From Sindora glabra (lineage: Eukaryota > Streptophyta > Magnoliopsida > Fabales > Fabaceae): a DNA stretch of 64,000 nucleotides. Made by a program: the position numbers and the translations under genes. The notes below the pieces were generated by a model, which searched no databases, was not told the origin of the DNA, and saw only the letters and a list, made by a program, of their open reading frames with translations. Below are positions 22,894-35,023 of this stretch, piece by piece (within the stretch, counting starts at the first letter, position 1; each line of letters opens with the position of its first letter). The stretch lies in contig CM035229.1 in the NCBI GenBank assembly GCA_020226215.1, positions 80,307,343-80,371,342 of the forward strand, given 5' to 3'.

Positions 22894-23075
22894 GATTTGT
22901 ATACACTTGGACGATCAACTAATGGTTGGTTCACATTACTAGTAATGGGGTAACATATATATACATAATGACGTGCAATTTTACAACTATAAAAAAAAAT
23001 ATAGTATGCGACCGTTACACTTATGATATTGGTTAACATACTTTATAACATATATGCAAAAGTAAATAATAAAAA

Positions 23076-25883
23076 TCAAGGTGTAGAAGGACCTTCCTCC
23101 CCATGTAGCAGTGGGCAACGCCTACGATTATGTCCTTCCATCTTACAATGACTGCATTTTTGCTTTACACCGCTCTCTTGAGGCCAATCCATCTCATTTC
23201 TGATCCGGGTCGACTTTGGTCGTCCCCTTGCACATAATCTTCCATAATTTGGAACTAGGACAGGAAATGGTGGTAGGTTATTCCATTGCGACCACTCTCC
23301 GATAGGCCACCACTCAGATTTGTAGCAATTGAGTAGTGTGTCAAGTTTGTATACAACATCGACATATGGTTCCCACGATATGTTGATTGAGGCGCAAGCA
23401 GCAATAATATGAGTGCAAGGATACCTATATGCTTGGAATTGTCCACATTCACATTGGCCTTTGTCTAATAACACTTGGATGACCTTTCCACATGACCCCC
23501 TGGCCATATCAGGGCCCTCCACCACCTCAAACCTAGTCCCTTGTCTATTATAAGCACGAACATGGTAAGAAGAAGCACGTGACTGGATAGTCGCAAGCTC
23601 CTGTCTGAATCTGCTTGCGTATATGTGACCTTGTTGTAGTTCAGCATGTGCTTCTTTTGCCCTTTCCACAAAGTACTTGACACATCTGTAGTATGTTTGT
23701 TGCACAAGGCCTGTGATTGGTAGCTTCCTTAATCCTTTGAAGAGGCCATTGATGCACTCTACAATGTTAGTCGTCATATGACCATATCTTCTGTCTTCAT
23801 CATAAGCAAGCGTGCACTTCTCCATCGGAATAGCGGTCAACTTCTTGTGGATCTCCTCATTCACTTTGCTAAGGTTATCCAATCTCTCCATGGCCTTTTC
23901 CCAACTGGGCTCATACGTTGAACAGAAGGAGACAAATAGGTTAACCGGATTGAACTAGCAGATACAAAAATTTATAGATGAAAGGTTCAACAAAGATATT
24001 ATGCTATAATGCATGCCAATCTTAAGGACAACTTTCCTCACATTGTCATCCCTACACTTCTTGCGAACGTTGCTGGCAATATGTCTGATACAGTACCGGT
24101 GAAAAGCATAAGGAGGCTGCCATCCCAGGCCTTCGGTGGCTACAACATCTTTTATAGCTCGGTGTCGATCTGATATCAAGCATATTCCTTGCTTGTTCGT
24201 AACATTTCCACGCAGTAATGCCAAGAACCAACTCTAGTTTTCATAGTTCTCCCTGTCAACAATGGCAAAGGCAAGAGGAACGGGGCATTTGTTACTGTCC
24301 TGGGTCGCAGCAATCAGTAGCACGCCCCTGAACTTGACATACAGATGCGTTCCATCAACTTGTATGAATTGCTTGCAGAAGGGAAATGCGGCAATGCATG
24401 GCTTGAAAGCCCAGAAAACTCGGTTGAAAACATGTTTTTGCGGATCAACACGGTTGTCAGCTATAACGAATTCTTGTGACTCCAACTTGAACAGGGCCTG
24501 GTCACAGTAGCCTAAAATGTCCAACCATTTGGGAAGCACTTCATACGATTTATCCCAATCACCCTACACCTTGGCAATTGCCTTTTGTTTCGCCTTCCAT
24601 GCTTTCCTGTACGAAATATTATACCCGTACATGCCTTCCACCCTTTCTTGTATAAGCGAGATTGGAACATCTTGCTTCACTTTAATCATCTCCAATATCA
24701 AGGAACTGATATACTCCGAGTCCAGAGACTTGTGATCCTGTGTCAAATTGGCATTAACACATGTGTGAGGCTCTGAAAATCTAGTTATTGTCCAAGTATT
24801 ACAATTCTTCAGCTTTGTTGCTCTGAGGTGGAAATTGCATTGGTCCCCGTAATTATCACACTTCACGCTTAATCTCCTGGTATCTGACTCCTCCACGTAA
24901 TAATTGTGGTGCCTTCTGATGTGGTAATGCTTGGTTGCAGCAATTAAAACCTCCTTGCAATTGAACTCTTGCCTAACCTGTAAGTCCTCCATGTCGTAAT
25001 CATAGCTTGGTTTCATTATTTTCGAAAATTCCTCAGGATTTCATATGGCATCCCAATCAATGTGAGAGAAGATAGCAGCTTGAGGGACACCACATGATGT
25101 CTGTGCAGCATTGTCACTCCTCACTTGCCGCGTTGCAACACTGTCTTCATGTGTAGTGGCGCGTTCTTCTTCATCAATGTCACCATCATCATCGCTACTG
25201 CAAGACACCTCATCGTCCTCAAAACTAGACTTGAGGTGGGCATCCATCAATATAGGATCAGTGGATTCTTCCTCTACGACCGGTAAGGCACTTGTTGAAC
25301 CCATCATGGTATGTGATATATTTCGCGGGAAAACACCGGCAACTGATGAGTCCAATGCAGGAGAATAACTATCAGAAATGTGGAACTCGATTCCACCCGT
25401 GTAAGGAAGACCTTCCCGCACCATCGAACAACTAGTGCTGACATTAGCCATTGGAACCATAGGTGATCTAGTTGTTGGAACTCTTTCTTGTGAACCCAGG
25501 TTGGCCGCGTGCAGTTCAGATGTGATCACCTCCGCGTACAACTCCATTGCTGTCATCGTCGGATGCTGATCGTAGCTTGCAATCGCACATGCCAAGTCTT
25601 CATCGTCGTCCAATTCGTATGCCATGTATTGAGCCTCTGTTTGATGCTGTGGAAAAATAATTTTCCCCATAGCTTGATCTTCATGAAGCTTTAATCGGGC
25701 ATGAATTCTCTCCCGCAAAACATTCATAGTGTTGCATCCTCTTAACTTCAGTGCCTTTGGAGGAGGTCCATCATACATTACCCCCATTGATCCCTCAATA
25801 ATTGTACCATTTGAATATATAAAAGTAATTAAACTTTTCTTCATCTTCTTACTTTTAGCTGCAAAATACTCATGCACCCCCAC
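23076..25883 (-). pseudogene. MURA-type MULE transposase, broken by stop codons
   Basis: One frame runs 936 codons without a frameshift but with four in-frame stops (25041-25043 TGA, 24564-24566 TAG, 24234-24236 TAG, 23955-23957 TAG; the last may lie in a short intron of about 60-70 bp). In order: an N-terminal ubiquitin-like MuDR region (FIYSNGTIIEG...GPPPKALKLRG), an acidic linker, the MuDR zinc-binding/DNA-binding region (EFNCKEVLIAATKHYHI...CNFHLRATK), and the DDE core. The first Asp is in VDGTHL (about 24354-24356), the second in ISDRH (about 24168-24170), and the likely Glu is in NIVECINGLFK (about 23759). Then come a SWIM finger CEC...CTH (23453-23409) and a C-terminal CX2CX4HX4C zinc knuckle (about 23156-23115). 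It would catalyse cut-and-paste transposition. The downstream mobile domain gene is co-oriented. Confidence 0.9.
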
Positions 25884-27723
25884 AACTGACAGATTGTCTC
25901 ATATACAAATTTTGTTCTCATAAACGAATGTAGTAGCATTTATTACTATAATTAAAAGTGAACGGAATGTATTACTATTTTGCAAGGAATTCCATTAATA
26001 CTATGTAATAATAGGATTATTTTTCCGGCCAAGCAAATGTTATTTCTTTTCCAAAACTAATATAGTATTTGGCTATATAATCTTATTTATGATTTAGTTT
26101 ATCTCTTTCAATTATCACTTCTCTTGGTTATTTTGCACAAATTATACTAATTAAATTAGTTAACGTTTTTAATACACTATATTTTTTATTTTTACGGCTT
26201 TTTTCTCCGTTCGCACCTACTACCAAATAGCAACCAAAATTATGTACACATTATTATTTGAATTTTTTAATATAATACAGTCATGAATTCTTTTTTATAT
26301 TCACCGACTTCGTCTAATACTTATTTTGCAATACCTACATATATATTTTAATGCTTCCTGGATAAACCTATGTATAGTATAATTTTTTCAAGTATGTTTA
26401 TTGTTCTTGCATTTATAATATCTACTATTTAAATACAAAAAAATTAAAATTTTCAATAACAATATCCTATTTTTTTAAGGCTTTTGGTTACATTCACATG
26501 TCCTAAAATTTTTTTTTAGTACCTTTCTTATGCTATATTAAGATTTTACATGAAAAAATCCTCTAAATATAACTTTCACCTAGGTCCTAGGACCTATATT
26601 AGGACACTTCTCTTTATCTCGTTTGTTGTTCTTTTAATAGCACAATCTATCACAGTACATATAAATTCCTACAAAATTTTCATAAATCATAACTTCACAT
26701 CTTAAATCATAATTCCACATCTTAAATCATAATTCCACATCATAAATCATAACAATCAATATAATATAAAAAAATTTATATTAATTATATCGTAACATTC
26801 TAAACAAATTTCTCTACCAATATAAAAAATATTTTCATCATGACTAATAAAAATTATAATATAAGCATAAAATTTATAAAAATACTAATCGGTAAGTATT
26901 CGGAGAAGCAAACAGAAAAAAGCCTCTGCATGAAAAAAAATATGTTAGATAATTTAATAACTTTAATCTCTAAGTAAAAATTATTAGATATTATTGTATC
27001 AATAAATAAATTATCCAAAAATCACGCTAAATTAAATATATTATGTAAAATAATATATTAAGGGAATAAAAATAACAATATATATAAAATTTTATTGATG
27101 TATATTCAATTTAAAATATAGTGTTAGAACTTTTATATCAAGCAAATATTAATAAATTTTAAAAGATAATTACTTTTTATTCTTAACTACTTTTATTAAA
27201 ACTAAAATATATAGTTAGTTATTTCAATTAGCGTTTTTCATAACATGAATTTTTCAAAAAAAGATATTTGATCATTAAAAATAATTTTATGTCAAAAATA
27301 TGAAATTATATTATATTAATATTATTCAATATATTATATTTCAACTTTTAATAGAATGATTGAAGAAATAAAGAAGAAAAAATTTAGCAAAGTACATGAA
27401 ATGAATAGTAAATTATGTACGAACTGTAAACCCTTTGAGAACTCTTAGTTGGTGTATTTTAAATTTAAAATATAATATTTAAAAATTATCATGAACAAAA
27501 ATTTAAAAATATTTATATAAATAATATTTAATTTAATCAGTAACTTTTTTCTATAAAATATAATATGAAATTAATTATTTTTGTTAATAAAATGTATATT
27601 AAAGCTTCAATTTACTTAAAATATTGTAATAAATTAAAAAATATAATTAATGGTTGTAATAAAATATTGTTAATAACATGTTAATTTTCTAAACAATAAA
27701 ATATGTTGAAGCTTCAATTTTTC
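25884..27723. other. MULE 5' region upstream of the transposase
   Basis: AT-rich, no protein. If the exon at 28255-28450 is the transcript start, this stretch would be a long leader intron. A short repeat AAATCATAATTCCACATC occurs about three times at 26692-26750. Confidence 0.5.
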
Positions 27724-28250
27724 CTAAATCCTAAATCATCATTTCACATTATAAATCATAATAATGAACATAAAATAAAAATTATAATATAAATATAAAA
27801 AATATACAAATACTACCCAGTAAAAATAACAAACTATCACAGATCACATAAATTTGTATAAATTTTTTTCTAAATCCTAGATCATCATTTCCCATCATAA
27901 ATCAAAATAATCAACATGAAATACATATTATAATATACATACAGAAATTATAAAAATACTAACCAGTAAAAATTATAACATATCACATATCACATAAATT
28001 TGTACAAATCTTTTCTAAATCCTATATCATCATTTCACATCACAAATCATAATAATTAACATAAAATAAATATTATAATATAAATACAAAAATTATCAAA
28101 ATATTAACCAGTAAAAATTATAAATTATCACAGATCATATAAATTTGTATAAATTTTTTCTAAATCCTAGATCATCATTTCATATCATAAATCATAATAA
28201 TTAATTTTAAAAAAATATAATATAAATGCAAAAATTATAAAAATACTAAC
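27724..28250. repeat. ~145-bp tandem repeat array in MULE subterminal region
   Basis: Units start with CTAAATCCTA at 27724, 27870, 28015 and 28160, giving periods of 145-146 bp and about 3.6 copies. Each unit contains ATCATCATTTC, CATAATAAT and CCAGTAAAAAT segments. The array ends where the putative transposase leader exon begins. Such arrays can hold transposase or host-factor binding sites; that role is inferred. Confidence 0.85.
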
Positions 28251-28480
28251 CAAGAAAAAGTTGGAAGAAGATCAGATCTGCTCCAAAGAAGAAAATGCTT
28301 CCGAATGAAATGCATAAAAGAAAGAACAGATGATGATTTGTGAATGAAAGAAATACTGCAAATGAGAGAAAGGGAGTGCCTGCAAGATTTACGAAGAAAG
28401 AAGGGAAGAACAGCGGCTGGGAGGGTTTCTGAGATGGAGTGCAGAGGGAGGGGGTGTGGCCGTGTATTTAAAGAGGGGGG
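28250..28480 (-). promoter_or_regulatory. Putative transposase promoter and 5' leader exon
   Basis: On the minus strand a TTTAAATAC TATA-like box at about 28463-28471 is followed by C/T-rich leader sequence (CTCCCTCTGCACTCC, TCTTCCCTTCTTTCTTCG) typical of plant 5' UTRs, ending in CTTG|GTTAGT near 28250, a plausible splice donor. It points toward the transposase. The 92-codon frame here (28513-28235) is probably not a protein. Confidence 0.45.
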
Positions 28481-28672
28481 AGGCGCCATTTCATTAGACG
28501 CCTCCCAATTCAAAATTTGAAAATGGCGCCCAAGGAGGGCGCCACTTTGAATGGCGCCTCCAAGGTGGGGGCGCTACTTCAAATGGCGCCTTTTAAGGTG
28601 CCTGTAGGTGGAGGACGCCACTTTGAATGGCGCCTCCAAGCCTTGCGGGCGCCATTCTAAATGGTGCCCTGC
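28478..28672. repeat. GGCGCC palindrome minisatellite, right MULE end
   Basis: About four tandem variants of GGCGCCACTTTGAATGGCGC separated by CTCCAAGG-type spacers, with a period near 43 bp. It lies about 80 bp inside the right terminus and mirrors the left island. Confidence 0.75.
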
Positions 28673-28759
28673 GTATTCTGGTAATTTATTTCGAAACTAC
28701 GGTAAAACGATAAATTATTTATAAAATAAACGTAATCCAATATTTTTTCCCCTAAAATC

Positions 28760-29259
28760 CTTGCGTAGGTGCAATAGGTGAGGTGTCACAAGGAGGGGCG
28801 TGGGATGCTTATCCGAAAGATATGAGTCACAAATTTGCGGAGTGTTTGAATTAAAAATGGAAAAATTAGAGAAGTGGCTCTCAGTTGAGGAATATAGTAA
28901 TTTAGGTTCCTTCGAACTTTTAATTTCTCCAATCACCACCAATTCGTAAACAGTAAGTTTTTTAAATAATTTTTTAGTATTTAATAATTTTTTATCATAT
29001 ACTTTGTTGCAATGATTATTTATATTAAATTTAAAATTATCTTACTTAACTTAATGTATTAAATATTTATTATAAAATAATTACTATAGATTGAAAATTA
29101 TATAAAATTGAGATTTTTTATTTAAATGAGTTAAAATTACAATACTTTAAAATAGATAGAATAAATAATATTGGCAGCTAGACATTCCAAAATTCTACCT
29201 TTGAGGCACCATATAATTTTTTAAAAATAAGTTATCAGTTGATATATTAAGAGTAATTA
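28760..29259. other. Intergenic right of the MULE
   Basis: 28760-28950 is less AT-rich than its surroundings, but I recognise no protein or RNA in it. The rest is AT-rich. Confidence 0.4.
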
Positions 29260-30285
29260 GGATTTTGTTCAACAATTAATTGATTAAATTAACTATTAAT
29301 TAATAACTAATTATATTAGCTATTTGACTAACTAATATCATTAACCATTTATATAAAGATTTTTAGTAAAATTAACAATTTATTATAAATTATTTATATG
29401 TAAAATGACATATAAAAATATGTTTATATTTTATGATTAACTTGAATATTCTTTTACTTTAATAATATTTTATATTATAATTATAATATATTATTTCTTA
29501 TATTAAATATTTAAAAAATATATCATTATAATTTATTAGACTTATTTGATTTTTATTTAAAAGATGAACAATTATAATTTTTTAGTTAATAAATACTTGT
29601 AATATTTTAGTAGATATCGTAATTATTAAAGTTTATTTTGTAACTATTTTAATATTAAATTTAAAATTCATATATCTATCATTAAAAATATCAATAAATT
29701 ACACATTTTAAATATAAAAACATGTTTTTCCTAAGTAATATAGTTGTTTCTTTTTTTATATTTATTATTCTTTAATTCAAAAGATATCATTTGATAAAAG
29801 ATTAATTTTTTCAATATATTTTCTATTATTTACTATGAAATTAAACATATATTTTTTTGTTTTTTATTCAATTTGATAGAAAAGATATAATTATATTCAT
29901 ATAATTTTTTTATTATTATGTAAATATTTTAATATAATTTATTATAATCATTTAGTTTTAAATTTAAAAAATAAATAATCATAATTTATTATATATATTA
30001 GGTTTTTTAAGAAATAAATAGAGTTTAGTATTTTCTTATTTATCAAGAATGGAAATATAAAAAATTTATAATTATGAGTAAGAATGCCTTTTCTTATACT
30101 AAATTCAAGTCAACTCTTTCAAAAAATTATTTTTTTTAATTTTTTTTAAAATGACTATTTAAGAGCCAATAAATTAACTGAAATAACTATTTGTCAAATA
30201 TTCAAATCAATTAATTGACTTAGTTAAACAACTAAAAATACTCAAATTAACTAAAAATTAATTAAAAAATTATTTGTCAAATACC
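29260..30285 (-). mobile_element. ~1 kb AT-rich interspersed element (inverted copy)
   Basis: Reverse complement of the element at 12141-13165 and 42050-43045. The ends read GGATTTTGTTCAACAATTAA and (inward from the right) GGTATTTGACAAATAATTTT, which are weakly similar terminal inverted repeats. Non-coding. No clear target duplication. Confidence 0.5.
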
Positions 30286-30870
30286 TTCTAAATATGATTT
30301 TTAATAAATAAAAATCATTAAACTCAATTAATGAATATTTATTTTGTAAAAACAAGCATTAGATAATGAATTACCTACAATGACAGTATGACACTTCAAT
30401 ATATTGCATTTAGAAAAGTTATTCATTATTTTAAAATTAAAAAAATATTATAAAAAATAACACATAATTAATGAACAATATAAAAAATATAAACAAGTAC
30501 CACTGTATATTAATGTAATTAATACTATAATTTAATTAATTAATTTTAACCAAATGTAAAACTGTGATCCCCGAATTCAAACAAGCTTATTTGCATGTGT
30601 TGTATGGCATTTGGGGCAAAACTACAAATTCACAACTACTAATGGGTCGTATCAAGATTAACATGGTGGGCATGTGGCACAATATGCATGTGACAAATGC
30701 CCCATGCACCGGTGCATCACTTTTTGCCAATTGCACCGTAGAAGGCACAATACAGAAAAGATGGCAATATGCTGAGAGCAAAACTGACGCACTTTGACAA
30801 TATAATGAAATCCTCATATTCGTTGATATAAAATTTCGCTTCATTAAAATTTCAACCGGGAAGGAAGCAA

Positions 30871-30962
<92 letters not shown>

Positions 30963-33900
30963 AGTTAAACTATTAAATGTACACATATGATAAATAGGAA
31001 TTAATTTCTGAATATAATAAAAAATATAAAATTTTTAAAAAAATATCAAATATTATTTAAATAAAAAAACATTTTTACGATAAAACTAAATCAAATGGTC
31101 AAGAACTTGCAATGGGAGTCTACCAAACAAAAGGCCAAATAATAGACGATGAGTATTTCTTATCAAATATAGTTTTAAGGGTCAATTTCAATATTTTCTA
31201 TTAAATTTGAAATATTTTAAAATTCAATCTGTTGTTATTGAGCTAGTTAATTATTAAATGAGAGAGTTTATGGTATATTACTATTTGATAGTATATCGAT
31301 ATAATCATTAATTATGTTTATTTTGTAAAAAAGTTAAATTTTATATGCTTAATTAACAGTTAAATTTGATAGTGCACTGGTACATTATTGTGTAAGTGGT
31401 GTACCATAAAATTTTTCTTATTAAATATCTTATTCTGATATTTCAGTATGTGTAGGGAGACTAGTGCTTCAAACATGGATAATGCAAAATTTTCCTTAAT
31501 TAATTACACTTATGGTCAAAATTAAAAATGTTTAATTCGCATAATGTTAAAATTAAAATTTTCCTTAATAATTTGAAAATCTTTATTTTGATTCGCATAA
31601 TGTTAAATTGTTTAATTCCGATCTCTTAATTTGACTCTAAATACGTTACGCTAAATCTGAGATGGAGGAATCCAGGAAAAATGAAGAAAGAAAATTGAAA
31701 AAAAAAAAGGAAAAAGAAACAGAAATAGCGACATGCCATTGACAGGCCTGGTGAAGTTGGTAGTGGTCACTCAATATCACCCGAGATAATGGAGCATTTT
31801 CAGATTCCTTTTTTCTTTTTCGATTCCCGTCTTCCACGGCAACCTTAAATATGGAAAATGTCGAAAACATCTTCTTGGGAATTGAGCTTGTTTATCAGAA
31901 TTTATGGTTATAAATGATTAAGATAATAAAAAATATTATCCTTATTTATTGTTAAATATTTTCAGTACGATGAAAAAGGACTTTTAAAAAAAACTTTAAA
32001 TAGTAAGTTATTTCCTTTACTAATTATTATCAAGATATTATAAATTACTTTTTTTTTAATCACAATGTATATAAAATGGCATAAAACTTCTTTAATTATA
32101 TACAAATAATTAAAATTTCTTTTATAATAAATGTTTTCTAACAAAACAAGCCAAAGAAGAATTTAATTAGAAAAAATAAATCTATTTGCACTATTCATCA
32201 TTCATTCCCTCTTCGTTCTCCTTTCCATATGAGAAAATAATAATAATTTTATCCTTTTTTTACATAAAAAGTGGCATACCTGTGCTTTTTTTAAACTAAC
32301 GAATATTGTATTTATAACTAATGAAATATATAGGAACGAAAATACAAATTTTAAAAAATATACAACTTTTTAAAACATGACTGATTAATCTGTTAAGTAT
32401 TTTTCAATTTTAAATCATTTTAGATAGATGTGTAATGTATTTTTTATAAAATAATATAGTTTTTTAGAATAAAAAATATAAATTGAGTTATATATTAATT
32501 TAATTTTTTAATGAAAGATATAAAATTATGATTTAATTTAATTTCTTTACGTAAAATATTAAATTGCAAGTTAATAAAATTTATGATGTAAAGGACACTA
32601 CGTATATGATATCAAATAAAAGGAATAAAAAATAATCTAAATTTATTAATATATATTAAAATAATATTGAGGATATAATAATTATTTTATTAATACTTTT
32701 TTATAAGTTTAAAAGTGGATCAAGTAAAATATTAAAAAATACTTTTTAAGAAATTTATTAATACTTCTCAAACATTTTAATATTAACTAAATAACTTTCA
32801 GAACTTTTCAAGAAATTTATATAAAAAAGTTACTTCTTAAGAAATTCAACTTTATGTAAAAATCTACTTTTTATATGAATCAAATGATTCTTAAATTAAT
32901 TTACTTTTCTTAATATATTAAGAAAAAAAGAGTAAGGAATGATATGAAAAAGAAAATAAGAAAAGTGTAAATACAAGAGAATGTAAACAGATTGTAGGAA
33001 ATATCCTTCTTAAGCTAGCCTATGATAATGATATGTTTTCATGCCTTTATCTAACAGGATATGCAAAGTTTTAGGGTTGATATTTTTTATTTAAATTTTA
33101 TTGATTGTAAGTATAAATTAACTTTACATTATTATCTATTTATATAAAGTTACATCAATAAAAAATATTAAAAATTATTTGTCATAGTTAAAATTTTTTA
33201 ATTATTATTAATTTTTTAATGATGCATTTTCTTTTTATTTATTAATAGTATAAAACTTTTAACACCAAAAATAGATTAAATATAAACTCTAATATATTTT
33301 TCATTTAAGTTTTTGGAGTAGGATATATTATTTAATTTAAGATTAAGACATGCCATCATTTCTTTGAAAATGAAAAATAAAATCATTTTTTATGCATGTT
33401 ATATCAAAGTCTTCGTAAACTAATTGGCCCAAAAATTGACCCGCGTTCTGATTAGTAATTATTTGCAATCAAATTAATTAATACGGGATAGTATTAAACT
33501 GTCGCTGTTGGTCCAAAGAATTTTTGCTTAATTATTACCATCTACCCCAAATATGACTAAAAATATGACTAAGACTTGCATTTGGTATGGATATTAATAA
33601 TTTTAAAATGCTAATAAAATTTAATATTTATGATTTTTTAAATAAATCTTATATTATTTAAATAATTTTTTCTATTGGTAAGAGTGATTAAATTATTAAA
33701 TATACATCTTACAACCGAGACGAAAATGGATAGGAAGACATAATTTAATAATTCATTTTGGACACTTAAATGATGTTTGTGATTGTGATTGTGAGTAACT
33801 AGTAAAAAAATACATAAAAAAAAACATAATAGAACAAAAAAGTAGTGATCACACGCGTACACTTATGGCAACATATTACGTTTTTTAAAGAAAGTTGCAA

Positions 33901-34050
33901 TATAAAATGCTATGCAGACTCTATTCTTTTAAAAAAAATTAAAAAATATGCTATGCATATTTAGAGATATCTTATGCCACACATATTTATATTAGCTTTT
34001 TAATACGAGAAAGTATTAAACTAAGAAGGATCAAAAAGACAGAAAGACAG
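30286..34050. other. Intergenic, no gene
   Basis: AT-rich. Short frames at 30564-30797 and 31646-31870 lie in slightly less AT-rich patches but resemble nothing known. No miR399-like core sequence was found here. Confidence 0.45.
30874..30958. repeat. (TA)n microsatellite
   Basis: About 42 uninterrupted TA units. Confidence 0.97.
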
Positions 34051-34058
34051 TTCCCAGA

Positions 34059-34100
34059 GCATATCCTTAGCATATAACTCGAGTGTGCTGCCTATAAATA
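34059..34100 (+). promoter_or_regulatory. miR399 B1 core promoter: P1BS and TATA box
   Basis: GCATATCC (34059-34066) fits the PHR1 site GNATATNC. TATAAATA (34093-34100) is a strong TATA box, predicting transcription from about 34125-34130, some 50 bp before the star arm. Block A has no counterpart because a MULE end replaces it. Confidence 0.65.
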
Positions 34101-34159
34101 GATGTTGTTGGAGTCTTGCTTGGCAAACCAGGCACAGTTAGTTGAACAGTGCACTTAGT

Positions 34160-34285
34160 AAGCAAATCAGTCGTAGGGCAGATCTTCTTTGGCAAGTACA
34201 TAGCTAATGCATATTGGAGTTATTAACCTTCAACTCACAAGTGAACTTGCCAAAGGAGAGCTGCCCTCTGTCTGTTTTAGCTTAG
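34160..34285 (+). ncRNA. MIR399: miR399 precursor B1
   Basis: The mature miRNA at 34248-34268 begins TGCCAAAGGAGAGCTGCCCT and ends in C. The star is at 34176-34196 (GGGCAGATCTTCTTTGGCAA). The stem continues below the duplex (CAGTCGTAGGGCAG against CTGCCCTCTGTCTG), and the ~51-nt loop matches A1. A TATA box and P1BS lie immediately upstream. This is the intact twin of A1, differing from canonical miR399b at position 14 (C) and position 21 (C), and is likely functional in PHO2 repression. Confidence 0.92.
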
Positions 34286-34949
34286 ACATCGCGTCGTCTG
34301 CATGCAAAATCAATCCACAAAGCAGGGTACGTAACAGCTAGAGGAGATTTTTCTTTAGGATTTATATTTTATCATCAAAGTTTCATTAAGTGGATTGTTT
34401 TCTGATGTCTCATGCCCTGCATGCATCATAGAAAATTTTATTAATTGTCAGTAAAATAACTAATTTATTAATTATTGGTGTCGTTTTGTACTTATTTTTG
34501 ACATGTATTCAGTTCTTTTTACTTAATTTGTATGCATATGCGGAAATAGGGCAGATATACGTGGTTCTAATTTTCCCAAGTAATTATCTTTCAAAAAGAA
34601 TACTAATCTACACTCTTTCGAAGATCTATTATCTATTAAATCTCTTGCAAATTATACCATTCGCTTCCTGGAACAGTGCAAAGCCGACGAATAGCTTCAC
34701 TTAACGTCGTCATAGATTGTATCTAATGATCTCCCTACTTGCGTTGTTTCATTTTGTGCAAGATTTCCTTTCAATCCTGCTTCGTTTTGCATTTCTCATC
34801 CGTTGCTTTCGATGATCTATTTCTACATTTATGGGTTTGCAGATGTTCTTATTTCTCGATTGAAATTTTGGCGATTTGTTTCTTCACTTTTTAATTATTT
34901 TAACTTATTTACTTTCTTTCTTTGTGTTTCCTGCTTTATTGTATTTGGG

Positions 34950-35023
<74 letters not shown>

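Larger units (their letters stand above)
17875..28750 (-). mobile_element. Complete two-gene MULE with perfect 9-bp target duplication
   Basis: CCTAAAATC at 17866-17874 is repeated exactly at 28751-28759, the 9-bp duplication typical of Mutator-like elements. The termini read inward are GGATAAAATATCATTTTAAT (left) and GGAAAAAATATTGGATTACG (right), both followed by AT-rich DNA and a GGCGCC island. The 10,876-bp interior carries, on the minus strand, a MURA-type transposase (25883 to 23076) and then a plant mobile domain gene (22171 to 19686). Both genes have in-frame stops, so this copy is no longer autonomous. A related element, inverted, occupies 1-3375. Confidence 0.93.

Noticed and set aside
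24262..25923. Plus-strand frames across the transposase region
   Set aside because: Antisense shadows of the minus-strand transposase, whose domains are clear.
27724..28250. Possible CRISPR-like regular repeats
   Set aside because: Units are full-length 145-bp tandem repeats with no unique spacers, in a plant transposon.
28763..28950. Possible exon of a host gene interrupted by the MULE
   Set aside because: Joining the flanks across the target duplication gives no continued reading frame (a stop follows soon after the junction) and no recognisable protein.
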